A stretch of 32,221 nt of DNA from Steroidobacteraceae bacterium (GTDB lineage Bacteria; Pseudomonadota; Gammaproteobacteria; Steroidobacterales; Steroidobacteraceae), in NCBI GenBank assembly GCA_025458865.1, contig JALORP010000034.1, positions 1-32,221 on the forward strand, in the 5' to 3' direction. The notes beneath the pieces were generated by a model. That model searched no databases, was not told where the DNA came from, and was given only the letters and a program-made list of their open reading frames with translations. A program made the translations under genes and the position numbers. This document shows, in pieces, positions 8,667 through 16,176 of the stretch. The number at the start of each line of letters is the position of its first letter. Position 1 is the stretch's first letter.

Positions 8667-9166
8667 AGACGCGTCGTTCCCTGGTCACCGCGGCTCTGGC
8701 CGCTTCCGCCCTCGCGCTGGCTGCCTGCTCGCAGAGCCCGCCGCCCGCGCCCAAGGTCGAGGTGGTGGAAATGCCGGGCGAGCAGGCGCAGGAATTCGCC
8801 CGCCTGCTCGCACAGTTCGATCCCGTCGGCTTCGGCAACCTGCTGACCGAGAATGCCCGCTTCCTGCCCCCGAACCAGCCCGCGATCGAGGGACGCCAGG
8901 CGATCGTCGAGCACTACAAGGGCAGCGTGGACAACGCGCTCGGCTTCGAGGTCGCACCGCAGACCCGCGTGATGCTCGGCAATGTCGGCATTGCCGAGGG
9001 CAGCTACAAGGTGCGCAACACCCAGACCGGCGAATACATCGAGGACGGCAAGTTCATGACCGTCTGGGTGAACCAGGACGGCCAGTGGAAGCTCGCCCGG
9101 CTCATGACCAACACGGACTACAAGATCGCCACGCCAGCGGTCGAGGTGGGAACGCCCGCGCCCTGA
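8663..9166 (+). CDS. NTF2-like (SnoaL/DUF4440-type) lipoprotein
   Basis: The start is the GTG at 8663, which overlaps the upstream TGA (GTGA) and has AAGGAG eight bases before it. The 167-residue product has a lipoprotein signal ending in LAAC, with the lipidated cysteine at residue 22, so it is predicted to be membrane-anchored in the periplasm. The mature domain (LTENARFLPPNQPAIEGRQA, then alternating strands ending DGQWKLARL) has the pattern of the cone-shaped NTF2-like fold, where such domains bind small molecules or act as isomerase-like enzymes. The ligand is unknown. Coupling to the AI-2E-type permease gene suggests that the two products work together at the envelope. Confidence 0.8.
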   Translation: MKTRRSLVTAALAASALALAACSQSPPPAPKVEVVEMPGEQAQEFARLLAQFDPVGFGNLLTENARFLPPNQPAIEGRQAIVEHYKGSVDNALGFEVAPQTRVMLGNVGIAEGSYKVRNTQTGEYIEDGKFMTVWVNQDGQWKLARLMTNTDYKIATPAVEVGTPAP

Positions 9167-9212
9167 GCTGGACACGGATCCGGCCGCGCGAGGCGGCCGG
9201 ATCCGAAGAAAG

Positions 9213-9244
9213 ACGCCCCGCTCCGGAATGCGCGGGGCGTTTTC
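9213..9244. terminator. Bidirectional intrinsic terminator
   Basis: The 9-bp stem ACGCCCCGC/GCGGGGCGT (9213-9221 with 9232-9240) is followed by TTTT on the plus strand and by CTTTCTTC on the minus strand. It lies between two convergent genes (lipoprotein and outer-membrane barrel) and probably serves both. Confidence 0.85.
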
Positions 9245-9258
9245 GCTACTCGTGGCGA

Positions 9259-10110
9259 CTAGAAAGAGGCGTTGAAGAAGATCTGAGGGCCGGCGTATTC
9301 CCAGTCCATCGACCCGGTGAACTTGTCCTTCTCGACGTCCACGTCCACCTTGAAGTAGTCGTAGCCGACACCAAGGCCGACGTACTTCTTCGGCTGCCAG
9401 ATGAGCGCCGCGCGGTAATTGGTGATGTTGCCATCGTATTCATCGATGGACAGGGCGAAGAACTGCGCCATGCCGTCGAGGTAGAAGTTCCCGCCGATCT
9501 TCCACAGGCCATGCAGCCCGATCACGGGCAGCGGCGCGTCGACCGACGCCGTCCCGCCCCGCTCCTCGGTGCCGCCGCCGCCCGGAACCTCGACGCTGGC
9601 CCGCAGGCTGGCGTCGAAGGCGGTGTAGTGCAGGCCGATGGCTGCGGCCAGCTCATAGCTCTCCCGCTTCAGGAAGGCATACTCGTAGGCCAGTTCGATG
9701 ATCTCGAAGCCGAGCTTTGCGCTGACCTCGGCGCCCACGGGGATCGTCTCTCCACCCCATTCCACGTCCTCGTCGAACGTGGCCGTCTTGCTGCGGGAGT
9801 AATCCGTGTAGAGGAAGCGCAGGTAATGGCGCTCGGCAAAGCGCCACAGCCCGTCGAGGCGGAAGCGCGTTTCGTCGTCGTCGCCGAAGGTGTTGTCCCA
9901 GTCCACCTCCGAGCCGGTCTCGCCCGATTCGCCGTCGAGGCGGATCTTGAGCTTCGAGCCGTTGATGAAAGTCCCGAGCGCCACGGTGCCGTGGCTCTCG
10001 AGCAGGTTGACGTCATCCGCTTCGGCTGCGGGGGCCGCGGCCAGGCCAAGAACCGCGCACACGGAAACGGCTACGGCCAGGCCAGCCGACGTGCGCATTG
10101 AACCAGACAT
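9259..10110 (-). CDS. Outer-membrane beta-barrel protein, function unknown
   Basis: From the ATG at 10110 the product has 283 residues. It starts with a Sec signal peptide (LAVAVSVCAVLGLAAAPAAEA, cleavage probably before DDVNLL), and the mature part consists of alternating short beta strands with many aromatic residues (HYLRFLYTDYSR, LAYEYAFLKR, VGLGVGYDYFKVDVDV). It ends in phenylalanine (FFNASF), the signal for insertion by the BAM complex. This pattern indicates a barrel of roughly 10-12 strands. It is acidic in the loops. It follows the LapA-domain gene on the same strand with a 163-base gap that has its own promoter candidate. I cannot assign a substrate; it could be structural or a small porin. 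Confidence 0.8.
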   Translation of the reverse strand: MSGSMRTSAGLAVAVSVCAVLGLAAAPAAEADDVNLLESHGTVALGTFINGSKLKIRLDGESGETGSEVDWDNTFGDDDETRFRLDGLWRFAERHYLRFLYTDYSRSKTATFDEDVEWGGETIPVGAEVSAKLGFEIIELAYEYAFLKRESYELAAAIGLHYTAFDASLRASVEVPGGGGTEERGGTASVDAPLPVIGLHGLWKIGGNFYLDGMAQFFALSIDEYDGNITNYRAALIWQPKKYVGLGVGYDYFKVDVDVEKDKFTGSMDWEYAGPQIFFNASF

Positions 10111-10167
10111 ACAGTTGCACCCCGGAGAGATGAGTTGCTGGGATTCGCGAAGATCCGCGCGGTTATC

Positions 10168-10195
10168 AGCGTAACACCGGCGCGACCTCATTCAA
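10168..10195 (-). promoter_or_regulatory. Candidate promoter for the outer-membrane barrel gene
   Basis: On the minus strand TTGAAT (10195-10190), a 16-base spacer and TACGCT (10173-10168) lie about 58 bases before the ATG. The -10 match is only three of six. Confidence 0.4.
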
Positions 10196-10273
10196 GACCG
10201 GGGGCCGGCGGGAAGTACGTATTCGCGGCAAGGTTGTCGCCAAAAAATCAGGGAAGCGCTGCCGCGGCCCGGT

Positions 10274-10528
10274 TCAGATTCCCGCCCCCGCCCCCGGGTC
10301 CGGCGGCGTCGGCCGGCGGCGCGAGCCGCGTACCCAACTGCGAACCAGCGTCAGGAGCGCCCCGCCCGTCGCCATGCCGAGCACGTAGGTTCCGATCACG
10401 ATCAGCGACACCGGCAGGGTCACGCTGAACGTGAGGAAGGAAACCGTTACGGCCTGCAGGTTCTGGATGTTGAACAGCAGGACCATGGCGGTGAAGATGA
10501 CCACCAGAGCCGTGTACAGGTAGCGCAT
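10274..10528 (-). CDS. LapA-domain (DUF1049) inner membrane protein
   Basis: The 84-residue protein begins at the ATG at 10528, preceded by GGAGG seven bases upstream. It has two membrane helices (LYTALVVIFTAMVLLFNIQN and LPVSLIVIGTYVLGMATGGA) separated by a short polar turn (LQAVTVSFLTFSV), followed by a basic tail (VRSWVRGSRRR) and a proline/glycine-rich end. The helix - VTV strand - helix - basic tail layout is the LapA domain; the E. coli member works with LapB in control of lipopolysaccharide synthesis. Unlike E. coli, no lapB is adjacent here, so a LapA role is inference. Its promoter lies at 10576-10604. Confidence 0.75.
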   Translation of the reverse strand: MRYLYTALVVIFTAMVLLFNIQNLQAVTVSFLTFSVTLPVSLIVIGTYVLGMATGGALLTLVRSWVRGSRRRPTPPDPGAGAGI

Positions 10529-10575
10529 GGTTGCCTCCGGCCGCCCGGACCCGGGTGTGGGCGCGAACGAAAGGC

Positions 10576-10604
10576 ATTCTGGACCAGCCGGCCACCGCCG
10601 CCAA
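10576..10604 (-). promoter_or_regulatory. Promoter of the LapA-domain gene
   Basis: On the minus strand TTGGCG (10604-10599), a 17-base spacer and CAGAAT (10581-10576) end 47 bases before the ATG at 10528. Because it lies downstream of the terminator at 10608-10634, that terminator does not act on transcripts started here. Confidence 0.6.
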
Positions 10605-10607
10605 TTG

Positions 10608-10634
10608 AAAAAAACGGGCGCCCAACGGCGCCCG
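10608..10634 (-). terminator. Orphan minus-strand intrinsic terminator
   Basis: On the minus strand the perfect 8-bp stem CGGGCGCC/GGCGCCCG (loop GTTG) is followed by seven consecutive T. No protein gene lies immediately upstream on this strand; the next gene (from 10802) is on the plus strand. It therefore probably ends a small RNA. Confidence 0.85.
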
Positions 10635-10700
10635 AACCCAATGCACTCGCTATTCCGCATCTCGCGGAAATCCCCATCAGGCTAACCGACGAACATGACC
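10608..10700 (-). ncRNA. Candidate small RNA ending at the orphan terminator
   Basis: The minus strand between the S9 peptidase promoter region and the terminator carries no plausible gene but contains a second hairpin, TTCCGC/GCGGAA with a 5-base loop (10653-10669), just before the terminator. I could not find a convincing promoter, so the 5' end is only a guess. It does not match tmRNA, 4.5S RNA or RNase P RNA as far as I can tell. Confidence 0.35.
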
Positions 10701-10721
10701 CTTTCGTTGCAGGCCGCGGGC

Positions 10722-10749
10722 CTGGCCGACGGGCCCTTTCCGCTAGAAT
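10722..10749 (+). promoter_or_regulatory. Probable promoter of the S9 peptidase gene
   Basis: CTGGCC (10722-10727), a 16-base spacer and TAGAAT (10744-10749) lie 52 bases before the ATG at 10802. The -10 box is good, the -35 box weak. Confidence 0.5.
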
Positions 10750-10801
10750 GCGGTGCAGGCGCCGTCGCCCGGCGCTGCCCTTCCCCGCAGCGAGGTTCCC
10801 G

Positions 10802-12889
10802 ATGAAGCGACTATCCGCGTTGCTGCTGCTGGCCTGCGCCGCCCTCCCTGGCCCCGCAGAGCCGCAGGAGCCGGCCGGCAAGAGGCCGATCACGCACGAG
10901 GACGTCTACCTGATGCAGCGTCCGGGCGCGCCGCTGCCGAGCCCGGACGGCCGCTGGGTAGCCTTCACGCTGGCCGTCCCAGATTACGACCACGACAAGC
11001 GCTCGGGCGACCTGTGGCTCGTCCCGGCCGACGGCAGCGCGCCTCCGCGGCGCCTGACCGCCACGCGGGACGCCGAGGGTTCCGTCGCCTGGAGCCCGGA
11101 CTCGACGCGGCTCGCCTTCACCGCCCGGCGCGAGGGCGACGCCGAGCGGCAGGTCTACGTGCTCGATCTCGCCGCGGGCGGCGAGGCGCAACGCATCACC
11201 GACCTCGCCACCGGCGCGAACCATCCGGTGTGGCGGCCGGACGGTCGGGCTTTGCTCGTGACGACGCTCGCCTATCCCGGGGTCACGGACGAGGACGGGA
11301 ACCGCAAGGCCATCGAGGGACGCAAGGCGCGCAAGTTCAACACCCGCGTCTACGAGGAATTCCCGATCCGCTACTGGGACCGCTGGCTGGACGAGCGCCG
11401 CCCGATGCCCGTGGTGCAGCCGCTCGACGGCGGTGCGCCGCGCTACCTCCTCGGCGGCACGAAGCTCTTCGACGGACGCGGTTACGGTGGCGTGCTCGCC
11501 AACGAGGGCGAATCGCTGCAGGCCGCGTGGACGCCGGATGGCGCCGGCATCGTCTTCGTCGCTGCGGACAACCGCCACGAGGGCGCGCGTGCGGAAGTAC
11601 CCGAGGCGCTGTGGCTCGTGGCGGCCGAAGGCGGCGAGCCGCGCCGGCTCACCGACGCCAGGGCAAGCTGGTCGAACCCGGCGTTCTCGGCGGACGGCCG
11701 TCACCTCTATGCGAAGTTCACGCCCGTCACCCGCAACGTGTACAACCTCACGCGCCTGGCGAGGTTCACCTGGGGAGCCGGCGACCGGTTCGAGGTGCTC
11801 ACCGTGGGCCAGAACCGCTCAGTCTCCGACTTTGCGCTGGCGCCGGAAGGTTCGCGCGCCTATTTCACCGCCGAGCACGAGGGGCTCGTGCGCCTGTACA
11901 CGGTGGCGCCAGGCGGTCCGGTCGCCGAGCTCGGCTCGCTCGAGGCCGGCAGCTACAGCTCGCTCAGGGTCGGTGGCGGCGGCGCCGGCGTGATCGGCGC
12001 GGTCTGGGAGAGCGCGGTCAGCCCGCCCGAGGTCGTGCAGGTGGATGCCGGAAGCGGCGCGCGGCGGGCGCTGACGAGCTTCAACGCGGAGCGCGCGGCG
12101 GCCATAGACTGGCTGCCGGCCGAGCACTTCTGGTTCACCTCGAGCCGCGGCCGGCGCATCCACAGCATGCTCATCAAGCCGCCGGGTTTCGACCCGGCGA
12201 AGAAGTACCCGCTGTTCGTGCTGATCCACGGCGGCCCGCACACCATGATGGGCGACCAGTTCGTCACGCGCTGGAACTACCACCTGCTCGCGAAGCCGGG
12301 CTACGTGGTCCTCGCGCCGAACTACAGCGGCTCGACCGGCTTCGGCGAGCCCTTCGCGCAGGCGATCCAGGGCGACCCGCTGGCCGGACCCGCGCAGGAG
12401 CTGAACGAGGCGGCCGATGCCGCCATCCGGGCACTTCCCTTCATCGACGCCAGCCGCCAGGCCGCCGGCGGCGCGAGCTACGGCGGCCACCTCGCCAACT
12501 GGCTCGCGGTCAGCACCACGCGCTACAAGGCCCTCGTCAGCCACGCCGGGCTCTTCGACCTGCGCAGCCAGTGGACCACGAGCGACATCGTCTACCACCG
12601 CGAGCGCAACATGGGAGGGCCGTCGTGGGAGCGCCCGGCCGCGTGGCGCGAGCAGAGCCCGTTTTACCGCTCGAGCCGGCTCAAGACCCCGATCCTGCTG
12701 ACCTACGGGGAGCGGGACTTCCGGGTGCCGATCAACAACGCGCTCGAGTTCTGGACCGTCCTCAAGCGCCAGGACGTGCCGAGCCGGCTCGTGGTGTTCC
12801 CCGACGAGAACCACTGGATCCTCAAGGGCGAGAACAGCCGCGAGTTCTACCGCGAAGTCCACGCCTGGCTGGAGCGCTACCTGCAATGA
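10802..12889 (+). CDS. Secreted S9 family (prolyl oligopeptidase-type) serine peptidase
   Basis: The ATG at 10802, with GAGG upstream, gives 695 residues; the ORF extends upstream without a ribosome-binding site. It has an N-terminal signal peptide (LSALLLLACAALPGPAEP), a beta-propeller region over about residues 30-420 with repeats such as SPDGRWVAFT, SPDSTRLAFT and RPDGRALLVTT, then an alpha/beta hydrolase domain. The catalytic triad is Ser559 in GGASYGGH, Asp639 in GERDFRVP and His671 in DENHWI; HGGPH supplies the oxyanion hole. Family members cleave di- or tripeptides or short peptides; this resembles periplasmic dipeptidyl/acylaminoacyl peptidases. The nucleophile motif is GASYGG where GxSYGGY is usual. 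An L,D-transpeptidase gene follows 7 bases later, so the pair is co-transcribed. Confidence 0.92.
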   Translation: MKRLSALLLLACAALPGPAEPQEPAGKRPITHEDVYLMQRPGAPLPSPDGRWVAFTLAVPDYDHDKRSGDLWLVPADGSAPPRRLTATRDAEGSVAWSPDSTRLAFTARREGDAERQVYVLDLAAGGEAQRITDLATGANHPVWRPDGRALLVTTLAYPGVTDEDGNRKAIEGRKARKFNTRVYEEFPIRYWDRWLDERRPMPVVQPLDGGAPRYLLGGTKLFDGRGYGGVLANEGESLQAAWTPDGAGIVFVAADNRHEGARAEVPEALWLVAAEGGEPRRLTDARASWSNPAFSADGRHLYAKFTPVTRNVYNLTRLARFTWGAGDRFEVLTVGQNRSVSDFALAPEGSRAYFTAEHEGLVRLYTVAPGGPVAELGSLEAGSYSSLRVGGGGAGVIGAVWESAVSPPEVVQVDAGSGARRALTSFNAERAAAIDWLPAEHFWFTSSRGRRIHSMLIKPPGFDPAKKYPLFVLIHGGPHTMMGDQFVTRWNYHLLAKPGYVVLAPNYSGSTGFGEPFAQAIQGDPLAGPAQELNEAADAAIRALPFIDASRQAAGGASYGGHLANWLAVSTTRYKALVSHAGLFDLRSQWTTSDIVYHRERNMGGPSWERPAAWREQSPFYRSSRLKTPILLTYGERDFRVPINNALEFWTVLKRQDVPSRLVVFPDENHWILKGENSREFYREVHAWLERYLQ

Positions 12890-12896
12890 GCCGCCC

Positions 12897-14552
12897 ATGA
12901 AGCACTTCGCTGCACTCGCCCGACGCTGGGCACTGGTCCTCGTCGCCGCCGGCGCGACGGCCGCGCTGCCCGCCGTCGCCGACCCGGTCGCGGATGCGAT
13001 CCACGAGCGCATCGACTTCGTGCGCGAGACCGGCCAGCTCACCCTCGACGGCAGCACGCTGGTGTCCCGGGCCGGCCTCAACCAGCTCTATGGGAGCCTC
13101 GGCTTCCAGCCGCTGTGGCGCGAGCCCGGTCGCGTGGAGGAGCTGCTCGAGCTGGTGCGCGAGTCCGTGGACGACGGCCTGAACCCGGCCGACTACCACC
13201 TCGGCGCGCTCGAGTCGCTGTGGCGCGAGGTGCGCATCCGGCCCACGCCGGAGAGCCTCGCCGACCTCGACGTGCTGGCGTCCGACGCATACATGCTGCT
13301 GCTGTACCACCTGTACTTCGGGAAGGTGGATCCGCTGTCGCTCGAGCCGACCTGGAACTTCTCCACGCGCGAGGTGACCGGCGAACAGGCGACGGAGTAC
13401 GTCGTCCGGGCGATCACGGGCGGACGCCTCAAGGAAGCGGCCGCAGCGGTTCGCCCGGCCCACTGGATGTACGACCATGGCCGCCGCGCGCTGCGCGCCT
13501 ATCGCCAGATCGAAGCCCAGGGCGGCTGGCCGCAGGTGCCGGACGGCCCGACACTGAAACCCGGCATGACGGATCCTCGCGTGGCCGCGCTGCGCCGCCG
13601 GCTCGCCGTCACCGGCGACCTGATGGATCAGCCGCTGGATGGCGAGCTCTACGACGAGGCGCTCGAGGCCGCCGTTCGATCCTTCCAGGCGCGCCACCTG
13701 CTCACCGCGGATGGCGCGGTCGGCCGCGGCACGCTGCGCGAGCTGAACGTGCCGGTCGGCGATCGCATCCGCCAGATCCGCGTGAACCTCGAGCGGGCCC
13801 GCCACGTCCTCCACGAGATCGGGGACGAGCCCATGGTCGCAGTGGACATCGCCGGCTTCGAGGTCCGCTGGATCGAGGGCCGCAAGGTCGTCTGGAGCTC
13901 GCGCGTGGTGGTCGGCCAGCCGATGCGCCAGACCCCGACCTTCAAGGCGCAGATCGAATACATCGTCCTCAATCCCACCTGGACGGTGCCGCCGGGCATT
14001 CTCCAGAAAGACGTGTTCCCGGGCATCCGGCGCGACCCGCGCTACCTCGAGAAGAAGGGCCTGGAGGTTTTCGACCGCAACGGTCGCAGGATCGACGCGG
14101 GCAGCATCGACTGGAGCCGTTACACCGCCCGGAATTTCCCGTACTTCCTGCGCCAGGCCTCCGGCGACGACAATGCGCTCGGCCGCGTGAAGATCATGTT
14201 CCCGAATCCGCACCTCGTGTACCTGCACGACACGCCGGCCCGCTCGCTGTTCGAGAAGGACGACCGGACCTTCAGCTCCGGCTGCATCCGCGTCGAGAAG
14301 CCCTTCGAGCTCGCCGAGCGCCTGCTCGCGGGAACGGCCTGGACGCGCGAGGCGATGGACGCGGCCGTGGCCACGGGCGAGACACGCACCGTGCGCCTGC
14401 CGAAACCAGTGCCGGTGCTGCTCATCTACTGGACGGTGGACGAGGACCTGCAGGGGCGCATCGTCTTCAAGCGCGACCCCTACGACCGGGACCCGCCCCT
14501 GGCTGCCGCGCTCGACCAGCCATTCCGCTTCGGCAGCCGGCCGCCGACCTGA
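12897..14552 (+). CDS. L,D-transpeptidase, LdtD (YcbB) family
   Basis: The 551-residue protein has a signal peptide (residues 1 to about 28, ending AVADP), a helical scaffold domain (LYGSLGFQPLWRE, DDGLNPADYHL), a peptidoglycan-binding domain around residues 220-285 (DPRVAALRRRL, AVRSFQARHLLTADGAVGRGT), and a C-terminal YkuD catalytic domain. The catalytic cysteine is Cys463 in SSGCIRVEKP, preceded by the conserved histidine in YLHDTP. These periplasmic enzymes form 3-3 crosslinks in peptidoglycan. The start is 7 bases after the S9 peptidase stop, with little Shine-Dalgarno, suggesting translation coupled to the upstream gene. The large size and inserted capping region separate LdtD-type enzymes from the smaller ErfK-type. 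Confidence 0.93.
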   Translation: MKHFAALARRWALVLVAAGATAALPAVADPVADAIHERIDFVRETGQLTLDGSTLVSRAGLNQLYGSLGFQPLWREPGRVEELLELVRESVDDGLNPADYHLGALESLWREVRIRPTPESLADLDVLASDAYMLLLYHLYFGKVDPLSLEPTWNFSTREVTGEQATEYVVRAITGGRLKEAAAAVRPAHWMYDHGRRALRAYRQIEAQGGWPQVPDGPTLKPGMTDPRVAALRRRLAVTGDLMDQPLDGELYDEALEAAVRSFQARHLLTADGAVGRGTLRELNVPVGDRIRQIRVNLERARHVLHEIGDEPMVAVDIAGFEVRWIEGRKVVWSSRVVVGQPMRQTPTFKAQIEYIVLNPTWTVPPGILQKDVFPGIRRDPRYLEKKGLEVFDRNGRRIDAGSIDWSRYTARNFPYFLRQASGDDNALGRVKIMFPNPHLVYLHDTPARSLFEKDDRTFSSGCIRVEKPFELAERLLAGTAWTREAMDAAVATGETRTVRLPKPVPVLLIYWTVDEDLQGRIVFKRDPYDRDPPLAAALDQPFRFGSRPPT

Positions 14553-14584
14553 GGCCGCCGCGGCCCGCCCTTCGCGACCGCCGC

Positions 14585-14613
14585 TTACGCCTAAGCCCGC
14601 CTGCGGTTAGCAT
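14585..14613 (+). promoter_or_regulatory. Promoter of the small helical protein gene
   Basis: TTACGC (14585-14590), a 17-base spacer and TAGCAT (14608-14613) lie just before the GGAGG ribosome-binding site at 14621 and the ATG at 14632. Confidence 0.55.
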
Positions 14614-14631
14614 CGGGGGCGGAGGTGCCCC

Positions 14632-15006
14632 ATGGCCGACGCGTCCGGACCCACGCTATTCCCGCAATGGCTGAAGCGTGCGCTCGAGCTGGGCTACTCG
14701 CCGGTCGAGCTGGCGCGGCTCCTTAACACGACGCCCGCCGTCGCCCTGCAGCTCGTACGCGCGCTGCCGAAGAGCCCGTCCGAGGTCCGCAAGCTCGCCC
14801 GCAAGTTCGGGGTGGACTACGATTCCCTGCGAACCTTCACGGACAATGCGCTGCAGCCGATCACCGGCTTCGACAAGGAAACGCAGTCGCTGCTGCGCCT
14901 CTGGCAGCGCCTCGACGCGCCGCGCAAGGCGGCGCTGCTCGTGGTGATGCAGGACATGGCGCGTGGCCGCGCCGCGCGCCGGCCGGCGAAGCGATCGCGC
15001 CGCTGA
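14632..15006 (+). CDS. Hypothetical 124-residue basic helical protein
   Basis: The ATG at 14632 has GGAGG six bases upstream and a promoter of its own. The product has no signal peptide. The segment LGYSPVELARLLNTTPAVAL (residues about 20-39) looks like a helix-turn-helix, and a second, weaker helical repeat (VRKLARKFGVDYDSLRTF) follows. The end is strongly basic (ARGRAARRPAKRSRR). A DNA- or RNA-binding role is a reasonable inference, but I do not recognise a named family. It is convergent with the AttH-like gene and separated from it by 42 bases. Confidence 0.75.
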   Translation: MADASGPTLFPQWLKRALELGYSPVELARLLNTTPAVALQLVRALPKSPSEVRKLARKFGVDYDSLRTFTDNALQPITGFDKETQSLLRLWQRLDAPRKAALLVVMQDMARGRAARRPAKRSRR

Positions 15007-15048
15007 GGCGCGTCGCGCTCACCGCGCGCCGCGCGGACCGACGCCCGT

Positions 15049-16176
15049 CTAGGGCGGGCTGCTTCCCGGCAGCCGCAGCGGCTCGCCGTAGCCGGTGAGC
15101 TCGAGGTAGCCGCGCCCCACCTCGCGGTCGGCTGAGCGCGCGCGCACCGCGCCCTCCCAGTACACCGCGCCGGTCGTGTAGCGCGAGTCGCTCTCCTGGT
15201 CGTCCATCAGCGGCAGCAGCTCGAGGTCGAGCGCGCCCGCCCTGACCCGCCACTCCACCGGGAACTCGATGCCGGTGCGCGGCGATCGCCAGCGGCGGCC
15301 GGGAATGAACTCGACCTCGTCCGGCCCGAAGGTCACGAGCGTGCCGTCGGGACGGCGCCAGCTGCCCGCGGCCCAGTGGCTGCCGCCCGAGGCGTCGCGC
15401 AGCCGGAAGGCCATCAGCGCGCCACCGTCGTCGAGGTTGATCCCGATCCAGTCCCAGCCCGTGGCCTCGCGGTCGAGCAGCGCCGTTGACCACTCCTGGT
15501 CGAGCCAGGCCTCGCCAGTCACCGCGACGCGCCGGCCGTCGCGCGCCACCTCGCCGGTCACGGCCAGATGCGGCAGGCTGTAGTAGTAGCTCGCGGAACC
15601 CGGCTCGCGCCCCTTGCGGCTGAAGCCGGCGTCGCCGTTCAGCATCGGCGGCTGGGTGGGCTCGAGCGCGAGCTCGAACGAGAGCTGCTCGCCTGCAACG
15701 CGCGCCAAGTACCTGCCGCCGTCGCGCCTGAGCCGCCAGCGGTCGAGCCACACGTCGGTGTCGCCCTCGGCAGCGCCGGCGAGGCCGTGGCTCGCGCGCG
15801 CGATCCGCTGCTCGTGCCAGAGCCGGCCGCGCGCCGGATCGGAGAGCGCGGCGTGGGCGATGATGAGCTGGCGGGCCGCAAAGCCGCTCGGGTTGTCCTG
15901 AGGAACGTCGGGGCGCGTGCGGAAGAAGGTCACCTGGAAGCCGAGGGTCTCCCCCTCGGCCGACTCCAGCCAGCCGGTCGCGTACCACCACTCCGTGCGG
16001 AAGTCGGGATGCGCGCCGAAATCGCGCGGGAACTCGAGCAAATGTCCCGGCACGACCGCGGGGTAGGCGACGTGCCGGCCGCGCACCTCGTCGGCCGGCG
16101 CCACCGCAGCCACGAGCCACGCCAGCGCGGCGCCGGCGAGCGCCGCAAGGCCGCGCGCCGCGCCCCCGACCTTCAC
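15049..16176 (-). CDS. CrtC/AttH-like lipocalin-fold periplasmic protein
   Basis: The start is a GTG at 16176 whose bases overlap the TGA of the permease gene (GTGA), with GGAGG four bases upstream; it yields 375 residues. A signal peptide (LAALAGAALAWLVAAVAPA) precedes EFPRDFGAHPDFRTEWWYAT. The motifs FRTEWWY, GFQVTFFR, LDQEWST and GWDWIGINLDDG identify the CrtC family, first known from carotenoid 1,2-hydratase and present as AttH in the Agrobacterium AttEFGH cluster. No carotenoid genes are nearby, so a lipid- or hydrophobe-binding role alongside the ABC exporter is more likely than carotenoid hydration. It is the last gene of the operon. Confidence 0.87.
   Translation of the reverse strand: MKVGGAARGLAALAGAALAWLVAAVAPADEVRGRHVAYPAVVPGHLLEFPRDFGAHPDFRTEWWYATGWLESAEGETLGFQVTFFRTRPDVPQDNPSGFAARQLIIAHAALSDPARGRLWHEQRIARASHGLAGAAEGDTDVWLDRWRLRRDGGRYLARVAGEQLSFELALEPTQPPMLNGDAGFSRKGREPGSASYYYSLPHLAVTGEVARDGRRVAVTGEAWLDQEWSTALLDREATGWDWIGINLDDGGALMAFRLRDASGGSHWAAGSWRRPDGTLVTFGPDEVEFIPGRRWRSPRTGIEFPVEWRVRAGALDLELLPLMDDQESDSRYTTGAVYWEGAVRARSADREVGRGYLELTGYGEPLRLPGSSPP

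Noticed and set aside
10608..10634. Reading the orphan terminator as an attenuator or riboswitch in the leader of the LapA-domain gene
   Set aside because: A good promoter (TTGGCG, 17 bases, CAGAAT) lies between the terminator and that gene, so its main transcript would not include the hairpin.
10753..12900. 715-codon open frame on the plus strand in another frame of the S9 peptidase gene
   Set aside because: It lacks any domain, while the other frame carries the signal peptide and complete Ser-Asp-His triad.
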